A stretch of DNA of 64,000 bases, taken from the NCBI GenBank assembly GCA_034620365.1, contig JAQGEQ010000263.1, positions 930,001-994,000 on the forward strand. Direction: 5' to 3'. Of this stretch, positions 14,016-25,608 are shown piece after piece (the stretch's first letter is position 1; each line of letters starts with the position of its first letter). This stretch comes from Pegea sp. RAD2-039. Taxonomy: Eukaryota > Chordata > Thaliacea > Salpida > Salpidae. The notes beneath the pieces were generated by a model that was not told the DNA's origin, did no database searches, and saw only the letters and a list, made by a program, of their open reading frames with translations. Both the position numbers and the translations under genes were made by a program.

Positions 14016-16550
14016 ATTTTTATTTATTTGTTTATTTCAATAAATGCGAAGTAGGGTACCTGAAAAGAGCACCTCTCGCTAACACACATTCTCACAAATA
14101 ACATCTATTTAGCCAAAATATAGAAAGTAAAAGATGTAAGACATGGTATTTCTAATAGCACTCAAGGTATATAACAGTGAACAATTACAATGGAATGTTA
14201 ATAGTATAAGAAAGAGAAAAAAATCACAGTTTAGAAATGACAATGTTGGCAATATTATAACGGTTCAACTTCTGCTTGAACAATGCGAGCGACTTCGACA
14301 TGGCAATGTCTGATGGCAGCTGATTCCATGTATTAATTGTAAGGTATGAGAAAAAATTTGCTCTGACCAATGTATTAGGTGATATAGGCTTATTGAGGTG
14401 TAATGTGTGTCGTCTGAGCTGATATAACTTGAAGGAAGGATTATAGAAAAGAAATCATCAAACTGAATGTCAATTAAATTTTGGATAATTTTAAAAATAA
14501 GAATTAAGTAGTATTTAATCCGTCGGATTTCTAAAGTATCCAAATTGAAGAGACTGAGACGATGTTTATAACTATCATATTTAATATTAAGTTTCCTACA
14601 TACTAATCTTGTAAATGTGGCCTGAACAGATTTGATTTTTTTGATATCACTGACTTGATATGGCATCCATGCACTGACATTGTATTCAAGAATTGGACGT
14701 ACGTACAACTTGAAAAGATTGATAAAAAAGCATGGGTTCTTAGAATTAAATGTCTTTATAATAAGGAAGACAAGGTTGATTGGCTTTCCAAAGATTTTGG
14801 AAACACAATTGCGCCATTTAAAGTCAGATGATAGAGTAATGCCAAGGTCTAGGACCGAAGATACTCGTTGAATAATAAATCTATTGATGGAGTATTGGTT
14901 TAAGCAATTTACAGCTGGTTTACGAGAAAAAGTTATAAGTTCAGACTTTGTGGGCTGGATTCTGAGCTGCCAGTTTGTAGACCAATTTTCTACCGTATGT
15001 AGTGCAGTTTGAAGTTTTGAAGGATTACAAGATAATAGCTTGATATCATCTGCATACACAAACACTCTGACATCATCTACTTCTAATAATCTTCTGATGA
15101 GGTCTTCGATAAAAATTAAAAAGAGAATAGGACCCAGAACAGAACCCTGAGGAACAATACTAGTGATTTGACTAGAAGTAGATAAAGATCTTTCTACACG
15201 AGTTCGTTGGGTTCTACCTAATAAGTAATCTTCAATCCACTGTAAGATAAAGCTGTCGATTTTTAAGTTTTTCAATATAGTAACGAGCTTAGTGTGTTGG
15301 ACAGAATCAAACACTTTAGCAAATTCGAGGTATCTGGTGACACAGGGAGTATTACTTTCATAATGGGCTGTAAGCTCATTAGGAAAAGTGAGATGTTGAG
15401 TCAGGGAAGGTCTCCGATTCACAAAGCCATGCTGGGCATCAGATATTAGATGGTGCTCCATCAAATGACTGGTCATATGATTGTGAATGACATTTGCTTG
15501 AGTTCTGCAGATAACTGAAGTCAGCGAAACTGGTCTGTAGTTAAGTGTAGTGTTTCTGGGACCCTTTTTATGAGCTGGAGTAATAATAGCTTTCTTCCAA
15601 ATTTGTGGATCTCTTCCTCGCCTCAGAGTGATGTTAAAGAAAAGCGATAAGGGTAGTGATAAAGATGAAGTAGTTTTTCTTAAAAACAAAGCTGGGATCT
15701 GATCTGGGGTGTTGGAAACTGATGATTTTAAAGAAGAAATAGCCTTAGATACCATATTGACCGTTATGTCATAATCTACCATCTCAGAGATATTTGTAAT
15801 AATGTCAGAGCAGGAGAGAGAAGGAGTATTGCCATCATCGGTTATAAAAACGCTATTAAATTGATTGTTTAGCAATTCAGCTTTATTTTCTGTTTCCATC
15901 ACAAGCTGGTCGCTGTTATCAATTAGGTGAGGTATTTGAGATCTCGCCTTAAGCTTGCGATTTATGAAACCAAAAAACGTTTTCTTGCAAGGTGAAGATA
16001 AAACTGCACTTTCTCTTCCCAAAAAGAAATTAGAAATAGATTTCTTGTAAACTATATAAAGATCTTTGTACAGAGATTTGACGGAAGGGTCTGTTTTAGT
16101 TTGTTTATATAGGAGGTTTTTAAAATATTGTAAATTCCGTAATATCTGGGCAAATGTGGTTTTTTGTTGGCTCTGTAGAGAGGTATGAATTTTTCGATTG
16201 ACTCTTTAACGATGTTAGTAAATATTGAGTAAATAGTATTGATGTCTCCGGAAGAGTTGAAAACAGAAATCCAGTCAACATCTGATAGAAGCTTGTTAAT
16301 ACCATTATAATTTCCACAGTAAAAATTCCTTTTGCTTGAAGTTTTAATGTTCATAAAAAAAGTTTGGTGGAGCTTGAATTCAATCATATTGTGATCGCAT
16401 GTCAAAGCAAAAGGTTCTTTTCGATCAACGTAGATAATGTTCTCGGGTTTTGATGTGATAAGAAAATCCAAAGTATTACCACTAACTTGGGTCGGAAAAG
16501 TAACCATCTGAGATAGATTATTGGCATTGAGATAGCTTACAAAATCTTAA
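14016..16550 (-). mobile_element. CR1/L2-like non-LTR retrotransposon (LINE), 5'-truncated and decayed
   Basis: A minus-strand LINE. In element orientation it holds the end of an apurinic-type endonuclease domain (about 16550-16100), a reverse transcriptase (about 15900-14700), a C-terminal region with stop at 14224, and a 3'UTR of about 200 bp. The 3' end is a short A/T repeat (GAAATAAACAAATAAATAAA) rather than a long poly(A), as in CR1/L2-type elements. The 5' end is lost near 16550, the usual 5' truncation of LINEs. The same 3'UTR recurs at 47251-47384, its tail at 60035-60066, and its last 57 bp or so in the SINE at 36390-36582, so the family is dispersed. Flanking target-site duplications could not be fixed by eye. 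Confidence 0.9.
14224..16507 (-). pseudogene. LINE ORF2 (endonuclease end plus reverse transcriptase), frameshifted
   Basis: Two long open segments in different frames: 16507-16052 (endonuclease C-terminus, TCDHNMIEFKL) and 16022-14265 (585 codons, RT). RT landmarks are LNYRPVSLTSVICR, QGSVLGPILFLIFIEDL and FVYADDIKLL, so the YADD box is intact. Motif A reads YLEFAKVFDSV where active relatives carry an Asp at the Glu position, so a catalytic residue is probably lost. One frame break lies around 16025-16130. A second, around 14330-14400, displaces the true C-terminus (NQLPSDIAMSKSLALFKQ to VISKL, TGA at 14224) into another frame. This copy therefore cannot make a full ORF2 protein. Confidence 0.85.
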
Positions 16551-17520
16551 TTTTGCTCCGATATTTTTAATAAGAAGTTGGTATATAAATATTTACTATT
16601 TAATTATTAACAATGTAGGCATACGGCGCAGAGCAATGTAATCATTTAGCTAAAATTCAATCTTTTATCAACTCAATAAACTTCCTTCTAAACTTTATTG
16701 ATTACAGCTTATGCTGTGACTCACAGAGTGACTTCTTAACATTCTTATCAGTTGTCCGTCTCCTTAGTAAACTAGTTATCACACCCACATGACACGTGGT
16801 ATTTCTTAGGAGGCCATTTCTTTTTATTATTCTGTAACAACATTAGTAGTTTATAAATTTAAAGATTGTTATTGTAAGACCTTCAAAAGGCTACAAGAAA
16901 ATTTGTTTTGGCCTTACTGACTTTCTTGTTTTTTTAAACTGCCCGTTTTAATAATAATAATAATTATTCATTTAATTTGTAAAATAATTCTTATAGTCGA
17001 GTATTGGTGTTTCCAATAAGAATAAAAACTGTTTTAATTTTTTGGAGATTTTTAATTGTGATAGAGCCAGGGTCAGTTTAACTTTAGATCTTATAAAGCT
17101 TTTGTGTAAACCAATTGTTAACTCCTGATAAGAATATTCAAGTGTAGGTGTAGCTGACAATTTTATACTGGATCTTTAGTATACTTTTCAGTAGATTTAA
17201 ATAATCATTATTGGGAATAGGATCAATATCTCATAGTAAATTTTTTATTAGCAGGTTGAGTGATAACAATCTTTAACTAATTGTAACTTCAGATAATTTC
17301 TAAAAAGCTGTTTGTTTACTACATATCAAATCTTGCTAATATAAGACTTAATAGCTTCTTATTTATTATTTTATAATTTGTCTAATATGAGTATGTTCTT
17401 TCATAACAGCAATGACTACTTCTATTTAATAAATTATAAAATTGACTCAAGTAGCCTTTTGCCCACCTATATATTCTAGTTATTGTGACATCGATTAATC
17501 GAAAACTAGCTCAATCAAGG
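16551..17520. other. Repeat-rich noncoding DNA
   Basis: Mixed AT-rich DNA with a few more complex patches (about 16610-16640 and 16750-16820). A segment at 17057-17096 recurs at 18253-18292 (listed separately). The minus-strand open frame 16972-17160 lies over this repeat and looks fortuitous. Confidence 0.4.
17053..17100 (+). repeat. Dispersed repeat, copy 1
   Basis: Contains TGATAGAGCCAGGGTCAG followed by TTTAACTTTAGATCTTATAA. The same order of words in the same orientation is found at 18249-18296 with several substitutions. The family is unknown, and no terminal inverted repeats were seen. Confidence 0.5.
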
Positions 17521-17835
17521 TTACTTGAACTTGTGTGCACGTCTAGCAGGGCCATAAAAATCTGGTTTACCAGAAAAAGGTCCCGTGACAACTAATTTAA
17601 AATCTAGTTTAGTGAACTCACCATCAAGTGAGATGCTGGGTTTGTTTGTAGGTGAAGCACTTACCGATGCCTTAGTGTAATAAAAACGACTCTTTAACTG
17701 AAGCTCTCAAAGTACTAGTACACTTCTGGGGTTGCACAAAACACAAGCACAGCCCATTTGTCCTCCTTATTCCCATTCGGAATAAACTTGTTTAAAAAAG
17801 AGGGTTTCTTCCAGTGACGCCACTCTATAGATACC
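17521..17835 (-). other. Unidentified higher-complexity island (possible exon pair or degenerate repeat)
   Basis: About 315 bp with clearly higher GC and complexity than its surroundings. On the minus strand an acceptor-like CTTCAG near 17703-17708 is followed by about 60 open codons, including SISLDGEFTKLDFKLVVTGP and FYGPARRAHKFK with TAA at 17521. Upstream, another open stretch includes WRHWKKPSFLNKF and DKWAVLVFCATPEV. I recognise neither. No start codon or promoter is evident, and competing frames are also partly open, so an old transposon or SINE body is an equal possibility. Confidence 0.3.
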
Positions 17836-17897
17836 AATCAATCAAAACTCGATAATAAACATAAGCGGTAAAATACTCTATTGCTAAACAATTTATA

Positions 17898-17960
17898 TTG
17901 TTTAATATATACATAATATATATAATATTATATAATATATAATTAATATAATACATATAG
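17898..17960. repeat. AT-dinucleotide-rich low-complexity tract
   Basis: Imperfect (AT)n/(TAATAT)n stretch with almost no G or C, typical microsatellite-like DNA. Confidence 0.7.
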
Positions 17961-18248
17961 TGGCTTGTACGTTTCTCGAAGAAAAATATCTTTTAACTTT
18001 TTTGTCTCATCGAAATATTGCAAATATTTATTCTTTGATAACTTTTAATATTCAGAATATTTCTCGTTCTGCAAACGAAATGAAAAAAAGATTTAGTGGT
18101 AATGCATATTTTCAAAAACACCGTCATTACTATATTTGCAGAAATAATGAAACCAAAAATATTGAATATTTTGTGAAGTAATTTCAATTTGTATTTAAAA
18201 GTAGATTATTCATATTTTTTATGACTTTTCACAAGTTTTTTATGAAAA

Positions 18249-18296
18249 TGAATGTGATAGAGTTCGGGTTAGATTAACTTTAGATCATATAAAGTA
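18249..18296 (+). repeat. Dispersed repeat, copy 2
   Basis: Contains TGATAGAGTTCGGGTTAG followed by ATTAACTTTAGATCATATAA, matching the segment at 17053-17100 in the same orientation. It lies about 100 bp upstream of a LINE C-terminal fragment. Confidence 0.5.
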
Positions 18297-18369
18297 TATA
18301 TAACAATACTATACTCGTAATAAGAGTCTTTTTAAAAAATTAAAGTTAAATTATTTCAGTTAAATTAAC

Positions 18370-18466
18370 TGATCAGACATTGTCATGTCAGAGTCACTCG
18401 TGCTGTTCAAGCAGAGGTTGAACCGTTTTAATATTGCCAAGATCATCATTTCTAAACTGTCATTCT
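18370..18466 (+). mobile_element. LINE ORF2 C-terminal fragment (same family as 14.0-16.5 kb)
   Basis: Reads SDIVMSESLVLFKQRLNRF then NIAKIIISKL on the plus strand. This matches the true C-terminus of the LINE at 14224-14330 (SDIAMSKSLALFKQKLNRY then NIANIVISKL), with roughly 85% nucleotide agreement by eye. The stop codon and 3'UTR are not retained, so this is an isolated degraded piece in opposite orientation. Confidence 0.75.
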
Positions 18467-21400
18467 TGTTTTCTTTATATATTTTATGCTAGTTATATTT
18501 AATAGTTATTTAATTATTTAAAGCTTTAAATGATTCTTTGAGCTATCTAAATTTCATGACAAATTTATTTAAAAGTTAGATTGAGTTATAAATATTTATA
18601 GCTCGGTATTCAGCTAAAATAGTAGAACAGTGTATTGATGAGTTTTAGACTAAATATTATTTAAAGTAACTAAAAGATACGAAATAGTATTATAAGATCT
18701 CTGTTTACAGTTTTATTAGCTGAAAAATGAACTTAAATTTTATACTGAAAAATGTTTCTGTGGTTTAACACCTGAATTGAAATTTTTAAGTAAATTTGTT
18801 GCCAAGTTAAATACACTTAATTCAATCATTTGCATACAAAACTGTAATAATGAGTGTTTTAGCAAATCATTTACAAATGTATAACCAAAAGTATCTATAA
18901 AATTAATCTCGCATACATTAATTTAAGTTTTTTTCAAGGTATTATATTAAACGAAAAGTTGCTGTTTTCAAACAAATTTGATAAAAATTGTTATAAGAAT
19001 ATTGACAAAATACAACTACAATAACTATAATACAACAGCAGTTTTTAAATAGACTAATTTAAAAAAACGGAGCCTATTACCCTCTATACGGAGTTGAAAA
19101 TGACATCATTTTACAGTTATCTTCATTATCTTCTAAGATATGTTTGACAACTTAAAGTTAATCTAGAATTTTTGATCTTGTTTCAAATTATTCAAGTTTG
19201 ACTTACTGAACCCATTATAATTTTAATTCAAATGTTGTTTAAATTTAAAGCTTATAATTTTAGTATCAACTTTTTGGTATATTTAAAAAATATTTTCATT
19301 GCAGTTTTTTGGTTTTCAGCCCTGATTTATCTTTAAGTATTTCTGTGAACTAGCTTTAAAAAACTTTTATTCTGACCAATAGATTAAGAAAATAGCTCAA
19401 CAAAAAAGTTTTCTTGAAGCTGACAACAGCTGCAAAAAGGTTGATTAAAATTAGTCATTAAAAATTGATTAAGAAATTACATCAGCGCTAAAAATATTTA
19501 TTAAAAACAAAAACCCTTTTGATAAGCTTTCAATAATTGCTTTTGCGTAATGATTTCATACATTTTCTTAATGTTTTTGGTAAACATAAAATCTCCATTG
19601 GTAAATCATTTTTTTGTTGCAAGTTATATTTAAAAAGTTGCTAGTTTTAGAAAAATACTTTCAAAAGTTTGAAATATTTGAAGTTATAAAGCTAGGCTTA
19701 AATTTTTCCTATCCTGACTGGTATATTTTATAAAAAATGTATGAATTATTGATCGCTTAACTTTGTTTAATCTTTTTTTTCTATTAGCAACCAAATTATA
19801 ATTTAGGTCTCTTATAATGTGCCAAAGTAATTGTTTAAACGGCAAAATTGATCAAATAACCTTCAAGTTTAAACTTAAAATAGCTAATAAAAGTTTGAAT
19901 GAAACTTTGTGAATTAAAAAAAAGAAATTTCTAATAAATTATTCAACGTTTTACTTCATCTATTGAAAGAAATACTTTGGTAAGCAGACGGTTCAGTTTT
20001 TTTTAATTTCTAAAAATATTTGACAAAATTTTACTTACAGAAATGAGTTTATAGTTTATTATTTAAAAAGTCCTTTCAATATTTATGTTTCAACAACTTT
20101 TATAAGTATAAAAGTAAAGATTAAATCAAATAGAACTAAATAACTTGTATTCAAATTTAATTTTTCTTACATCTTTGTGACTTGCTTTTTTAAATTTATT
20201 TCAAACAAAGAAGTTGTTGACGATACAAAGTTTTATGAGATTTTTTTAAGTTGTATGTTGTATTGTAAAAGTAGTCTTTGATGAAAATGGTTTATATCGA
20301 AATCAAAAGATAAGAAGATTTGAAAAGTTTTTGTCGTTAAAAGATTTTCTCTGAGTTTTAAATCTTTTTATGTATAACATTGGTTCAATGTAAAACTTTC
20401 TCTTTAAAATTTTTAGTAACAAAAAACGAGTAAGTTTATCTGAAAACTGTTGAAGTAGTCTTTAAACGTGAAGAGTTTTTCAACAATTTAGAAAGCTCTA
20501 AAAATAACTTGAAATATTAGAGTTTCTTTTAAACTTTCTAGTAGGTAAGAACTGAGGCTAGACTGATCTCATAACAATAACTCTACAGAAATAAAAAGAT
20601 CTACTCAAGAATTGTGAAAGTACTTTTTTAATTACATAAAGTTGAAATTAAGATAGTTTCAATTATTTATAGCTATATTATTTTGCAAGCATATAAAGCT
20701 TCAGACTATATTATTCATAAATAATTGAAAATAAAATAAATCTTGTGTCTTTAAACACTATCAGTTTTTATAACAAACAATAATTTTAAAATATACTTCA
20801 ATTCTAATTCACTCGTTTCTCATGCTGTATTTTCAATCGTTAAACTAAATATTTTCTATTTTAATATAATGATAAATATATATTTAATACAATTAATTAA
20901 TTCAAAGACATATTCAACAAATATAAACTAAATGAAAATATATTTTCGTATCAGTTTTGCTCATAACTTTTTTAGTTTGGCGAATTGTTAATCTTGTATA
21001 TTTTGATATCTAGTAAATGTTAATTTAATTATTTTAGAATATTAGGCAGTCGTTAATAGCTTAGCTCTAAAAGCTTCTATGTTTGAATTAGAGTTCTCTA
21101 TTTAGCAAATCATACACATTGTTCTTTAAGAAACAAAAGAAATAAGCAAGTCTATTAAACTTATATATTACCTTTTTATGCTTGACTTCAATTTGCACTA
21201 AGGAATTACATGAATTTATCTGGAAAAATATTTTGTCACCCTTGAAACAACCATTTTACTTGTCTTAAGTCTTTGTAAACGATTTCATCAAATTCAAAAT
21301 AGTTTAAATGTGTTTAGTTGAACTAATTTAATTCAGAGAGCTTTTTATCCAATATTTTATCGACGTTTTGGATTGAGCTTATAGAAATTCAATTTCATAC

Positions 21401-24400
21401 AAGCTTTCATTACACTTTTTCTTGAATGTTAAAACTAATCTTCTTTATGTTAAACTTCTTAAAGACGTTTAAAAAAAGTAAAAATATATATTGTTACTTG
21501 TTAATAGAATTTTATACTTTGACAAACTTTCTAAATGTTACAATGTCATAGTTTTAATTTTTATAAGTAAAAGTTTAAAGTTCTCTGAATAGTTTTACAA
21601 ATACTTTTACTTAATGAAAGATATGAAAGGCATGTATTATTTAAGAAATTCATGTAACTGCTGTGATGTAAGGTCTGTAAAGTTGAGTATTTAAAAAGTA
21701 TTTTCATTCTATCTTACTCAAAAAATTCTGTAAATATGTAACAAAATTAATTGTTTTGTCTTTTTTGTATTTGATCATTACATATTTCAATGTTTAAACA
21801 AGTTGAAAAGCTTTGAATATTCTTAGATAAACCTAGGGCTGTTTTATATGTAATCTTTTAGTACTTTTTAATAATAAAGTTTATATCTCAGCAAAGTATG
21901 TAAAAAAAGTTACATATTTTTATAGCAGCTTGTAAAAATGTAGCTAATTATTTTCTATGTTATGAAACTTTTTTACTCATAAAACAGTATATTAACATCT
22001 TCTAGTCGTTGAAAAGTGTTGAAACAGAAGGGAGAAGAATACACATTGAAAAAGGTTGTAAAACTCATATTTTTAAATTGATAAAAATAGCTTTAGAAGT
22101 CAAGATTTTTAGCCAATTCTTGTTCAAATAACCTTGAAACTATTTCAGGGTTAGCTACAGTTGCAACAGTTGGTAGAAACAATATTTATTTTATAGTCTA
22201 TGCTGTGTTTGTCATTAAATATTTGCTGATATTTCGTAAAAGTGAATACTCAGTTCGGATAATTATAGCTCTGTTAAGAATTATGAAAACGCTTATTATT
22301 ATTAAATAGTTAGCTGAATACGAGTTAATAAATAACTAATAATTAATAAATACAATTAATTAGACCAACTAAAATGTATTTAAAGATTTAATAGTTAAAT
22401 TAACTTATTTATCTTACTTTTACTACCTCTCAAAGTAATTTATTTTGTTAAACTTTATTGTTTTAGTCTCATTAATTATTTATTGCTAATGATTTAAAAA
22501 CTGTTATAATTTTAAAGCTTTTAAAATTTATACAATAGATAGATTCCTATTTAACTATAGGTTTAGAAGCTAAATACATTTCTAATCTTTTAAAAAGATT
22601 GTTTTAGTGATCGCTTAAACGATTTTTATTTGTGTGAGCAAAAAAACATTTTATGTGAGCAATATAGGTAAGAATTACGTAACTGGTCAGCTTTATTTGT
22701 CTTTCCATATACTATTAAATATTTGATAACAGTTTAATGAGTAATTTTATTTAACAATTGTACGTTAGTTGAACATTTCAATTAGCTTTTAACTAGTAGT
22801 GAAGTATTAAGATTATTAGTGTACAGCTTATAAAGATTTAGTATTAAGCTTTCAATTAGTTTTAAAAAAGATTTTGTTTGCTGAATATCAATTACTGCAA
22901 CTTAAATCTATTAGCTTCTTAGCTGGATATGTGAAAAGGCTGAATTAATGTTTAAAGAGTATTTTCTAAAGTCATTTGTCTAAACCACAATCTATTTAAA
23001 GAGTTTTTAACTAATTTAAAAAGCTTAACTTTGGATAGAGACAGTACAAAAACCAGCCAAAACAAATGTTTGAAAATACAAAAAGACAAAGAAACTTGTT
23101 TAAAACGAAAAATCGATTTGTCATTGAGAAAAATGAAGGAGAAAAATTTTCTTGAAACATCATTTGAAAGTCCTTCACTTTCCAATCATTGCTTCTTCAG
23201 AAACTCAAGACACTTGTGTTTCTTGTTCAGACTTGCTCCTGAAATAATTTAGTAATCCTCTGAAAAAAGGAGCTTATAGAAATAATTTTCAGCTTGTTAC
23301 ATAATTGATAATTTAGAATAAGAAGTATATTTATTCAGTGACAAAATGTGTCAATAAATTAATCTCTTCTCTAAGTTAGGTATTAAACCAACCTCACTAG
23401 TTGCCATAGTAATGTGAAAAAGGTTGTTCTTATTGAAGGCTAGTTCTTACGTCATTAGCTCGACCGAATTGACCTCTAGTGTGCAAAGCAGTAAAAAAGG
23501 CAAATTAAAACCAGACTTCAGTGTTGAATAAAGCTCAGTTAACAGCTGGCTTAGCTTAGTTGGTTGTTTCTACTTTCGAATGTTTTGTAAATTTATATTG
23601 AAACTTTTATATTATTGTTATAGAAATTTTTTTTAAGAATTTAGCTATTTGCTTTTAACTGTTAAAATTATTTATGATTTATTTAAGTTTGCGTCGATAA
23701 AAGAACTTACAAAGTTACAAATTAAAGTCATTAATTGATAAAATCTTTTTAAATCAATTTTGAAATTCTTATTAAATAAAATTTCGTTTGCTCAAATTTT
23801 ACCATAAACTGAATTAAGCAAACTGTGCATCAAAACTGGCTTTTTATTTTTTTAAGTAGCTCGCAGATTTTAGCTCACATACTTTTTAACTTATTAGTTC
23901 TTTTATAATTTATAAAGTGTATATTTATCGAATACTTATAGAATATTAGTACTACGATATAATTATGTAATATTATACATACATTAGTTATACGTACATT
24001 TTGCAAGTTGTGAAAAAATGATGACTTTGTTATTAAACAAACTAGATACTAAAATAGAACTTTATAGAAATTGTTTTACTTTTCGTCTACAAGGTCTTCA
24101 AACCCTGGGTTATGATTAATTCAAGCTTCCTTTATTGTCATCTTCTATGGTTATCTAGTAATTCTAAAAATAGACTACTTGTAATTAATTCCTATCTCAA
24201 AATAAACTTTGAAAAGCATAGTTTTAAAATTCTTGTGATAATTTTGTTTGAATAAAATGTGTCTCTAATTGTGTAAATTACAAATTTAAAAACAAATATC
24301 TTTTTACTAAAAATGAATGCTGATGAATTAATAAATTTAAGAGTTTTACTTTTAATTAAATTGTTGAAAAACTGAGAAATCTCAAATATAAAGTTTTACT

Positions 24401-25608
24401 TTTACGTGAAAATAGATTAGAAAGTGTTGACTAGAAAAGACTAGATTACCAAAGATGTTTTGATATTAGGAGATATTATTGGACTTTCATCTTCATGTGC
24501 AAAAATAGATCTCTCTCCAAACGATTTATTTCAATGATTTAAAATCGCTTTTAAAATTATTGAGCTTACTGAAAGCATCTCAAAAAAAAATGTTTATGTT
24601 GTTGTGTACAAATTATTTATGGTTAAACGATTAGTAAATAAAGGTTTGTTTGAAATGGCGTAATCATAACTTTATTATGTTTTTATCAACTTAATCATTT
24701 AACCTAATTGCATTAAAAACTCGGAAAATAAACAATTAAAATTGATCTCTATCAAAAGATCATTTTAATTCTTTTTGAAGAGTTTGAAGATGTATTTTAA
24801 TCGAATTTTTTTGTTCATATCAAACTTGTTTCTTTTTTTAACTCACTTTTTTTTCCTTCACTCAAGTTATCATTTCAATTTTTTACTGGAAGTTTAAACA
24901 TCGGTTGTTCTTATCTGAATACGATCAATATTTAATCATAAGTTTCAGATTTAATGAGTTGATTGTTCTAGCAGTATAAGATCATTTGATTATATGAGTC
25001 TTTACATATAACCAGAATTTTTAAAAGTTAATTAACTTTAAAAATTTCAAATTTATTAAAATTTAGCTTTTAAATAATTTAGCAAACTAAGTTAATCCAA
25101 AATATTATTTAGTTTATTTTAGAAATTTTTTTATGAGAGGCATTACTTTTTAATTAGTAATAATTGAATCAGTTGCCGTTGAGGTTAAAAAGCAATTTAT
25201 CGGCAATTAGTCAATATTTGCAAGAACTGTAATTTATCTTTTATGTATTATTTTTTACTCTTTTTAAAGTTTACTTTCTTAGTTTTATCGATTAATAATT
25301 CGTAAATCACATCTATAAAGTATCATGATAGAATATCATAAAACACATCGCATTAATTATTTGAGAACTTTTCACAAAATAAACAAAATAATTTTTTTTA
25401 ACAAAAATTAATTTTGAAGTAAATATTTCGATAGTTGTATACTCTCATAAATTTAACTTCAATTTTAATTGATGAAAAAAACGCTCAAATTTATGACAAA
25501 GTAAGTTTGAGTGATCAGTAAAAAAACTAAAAGATTTGTATGAATTTTTGAAGAGGTAGAACTCCTGTCGTTAAATCTTTTGCTGAAACGTTTCTGATCA
25601 CTAACAAA
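18467..25608. other. 7-kb gene-poor AT-rich region
   Basis: No exon-like segment or element supported over about 7 kb. Slightly more complex patches at about 23395-23560 (CACTAGTTGCCATAGTAATG) and 24090-24180 could be regulatory or old repeats, but nothing decisive is visible. Confidence 0.5.

Noticed and set aside
17960-18187. Overlapping plus and minus frames of 64-73 codons
   Set aside because: Mutual shadows in AT-rich DNA; the plus-strand one begins at a GTG and neither resembles a known protein.
22952-23252. Opposed 73- and 77-codon frames in the gene desert
   Set aside because: Low-complexity Lys/Phe content, no homology and no splice or promoter evidence.
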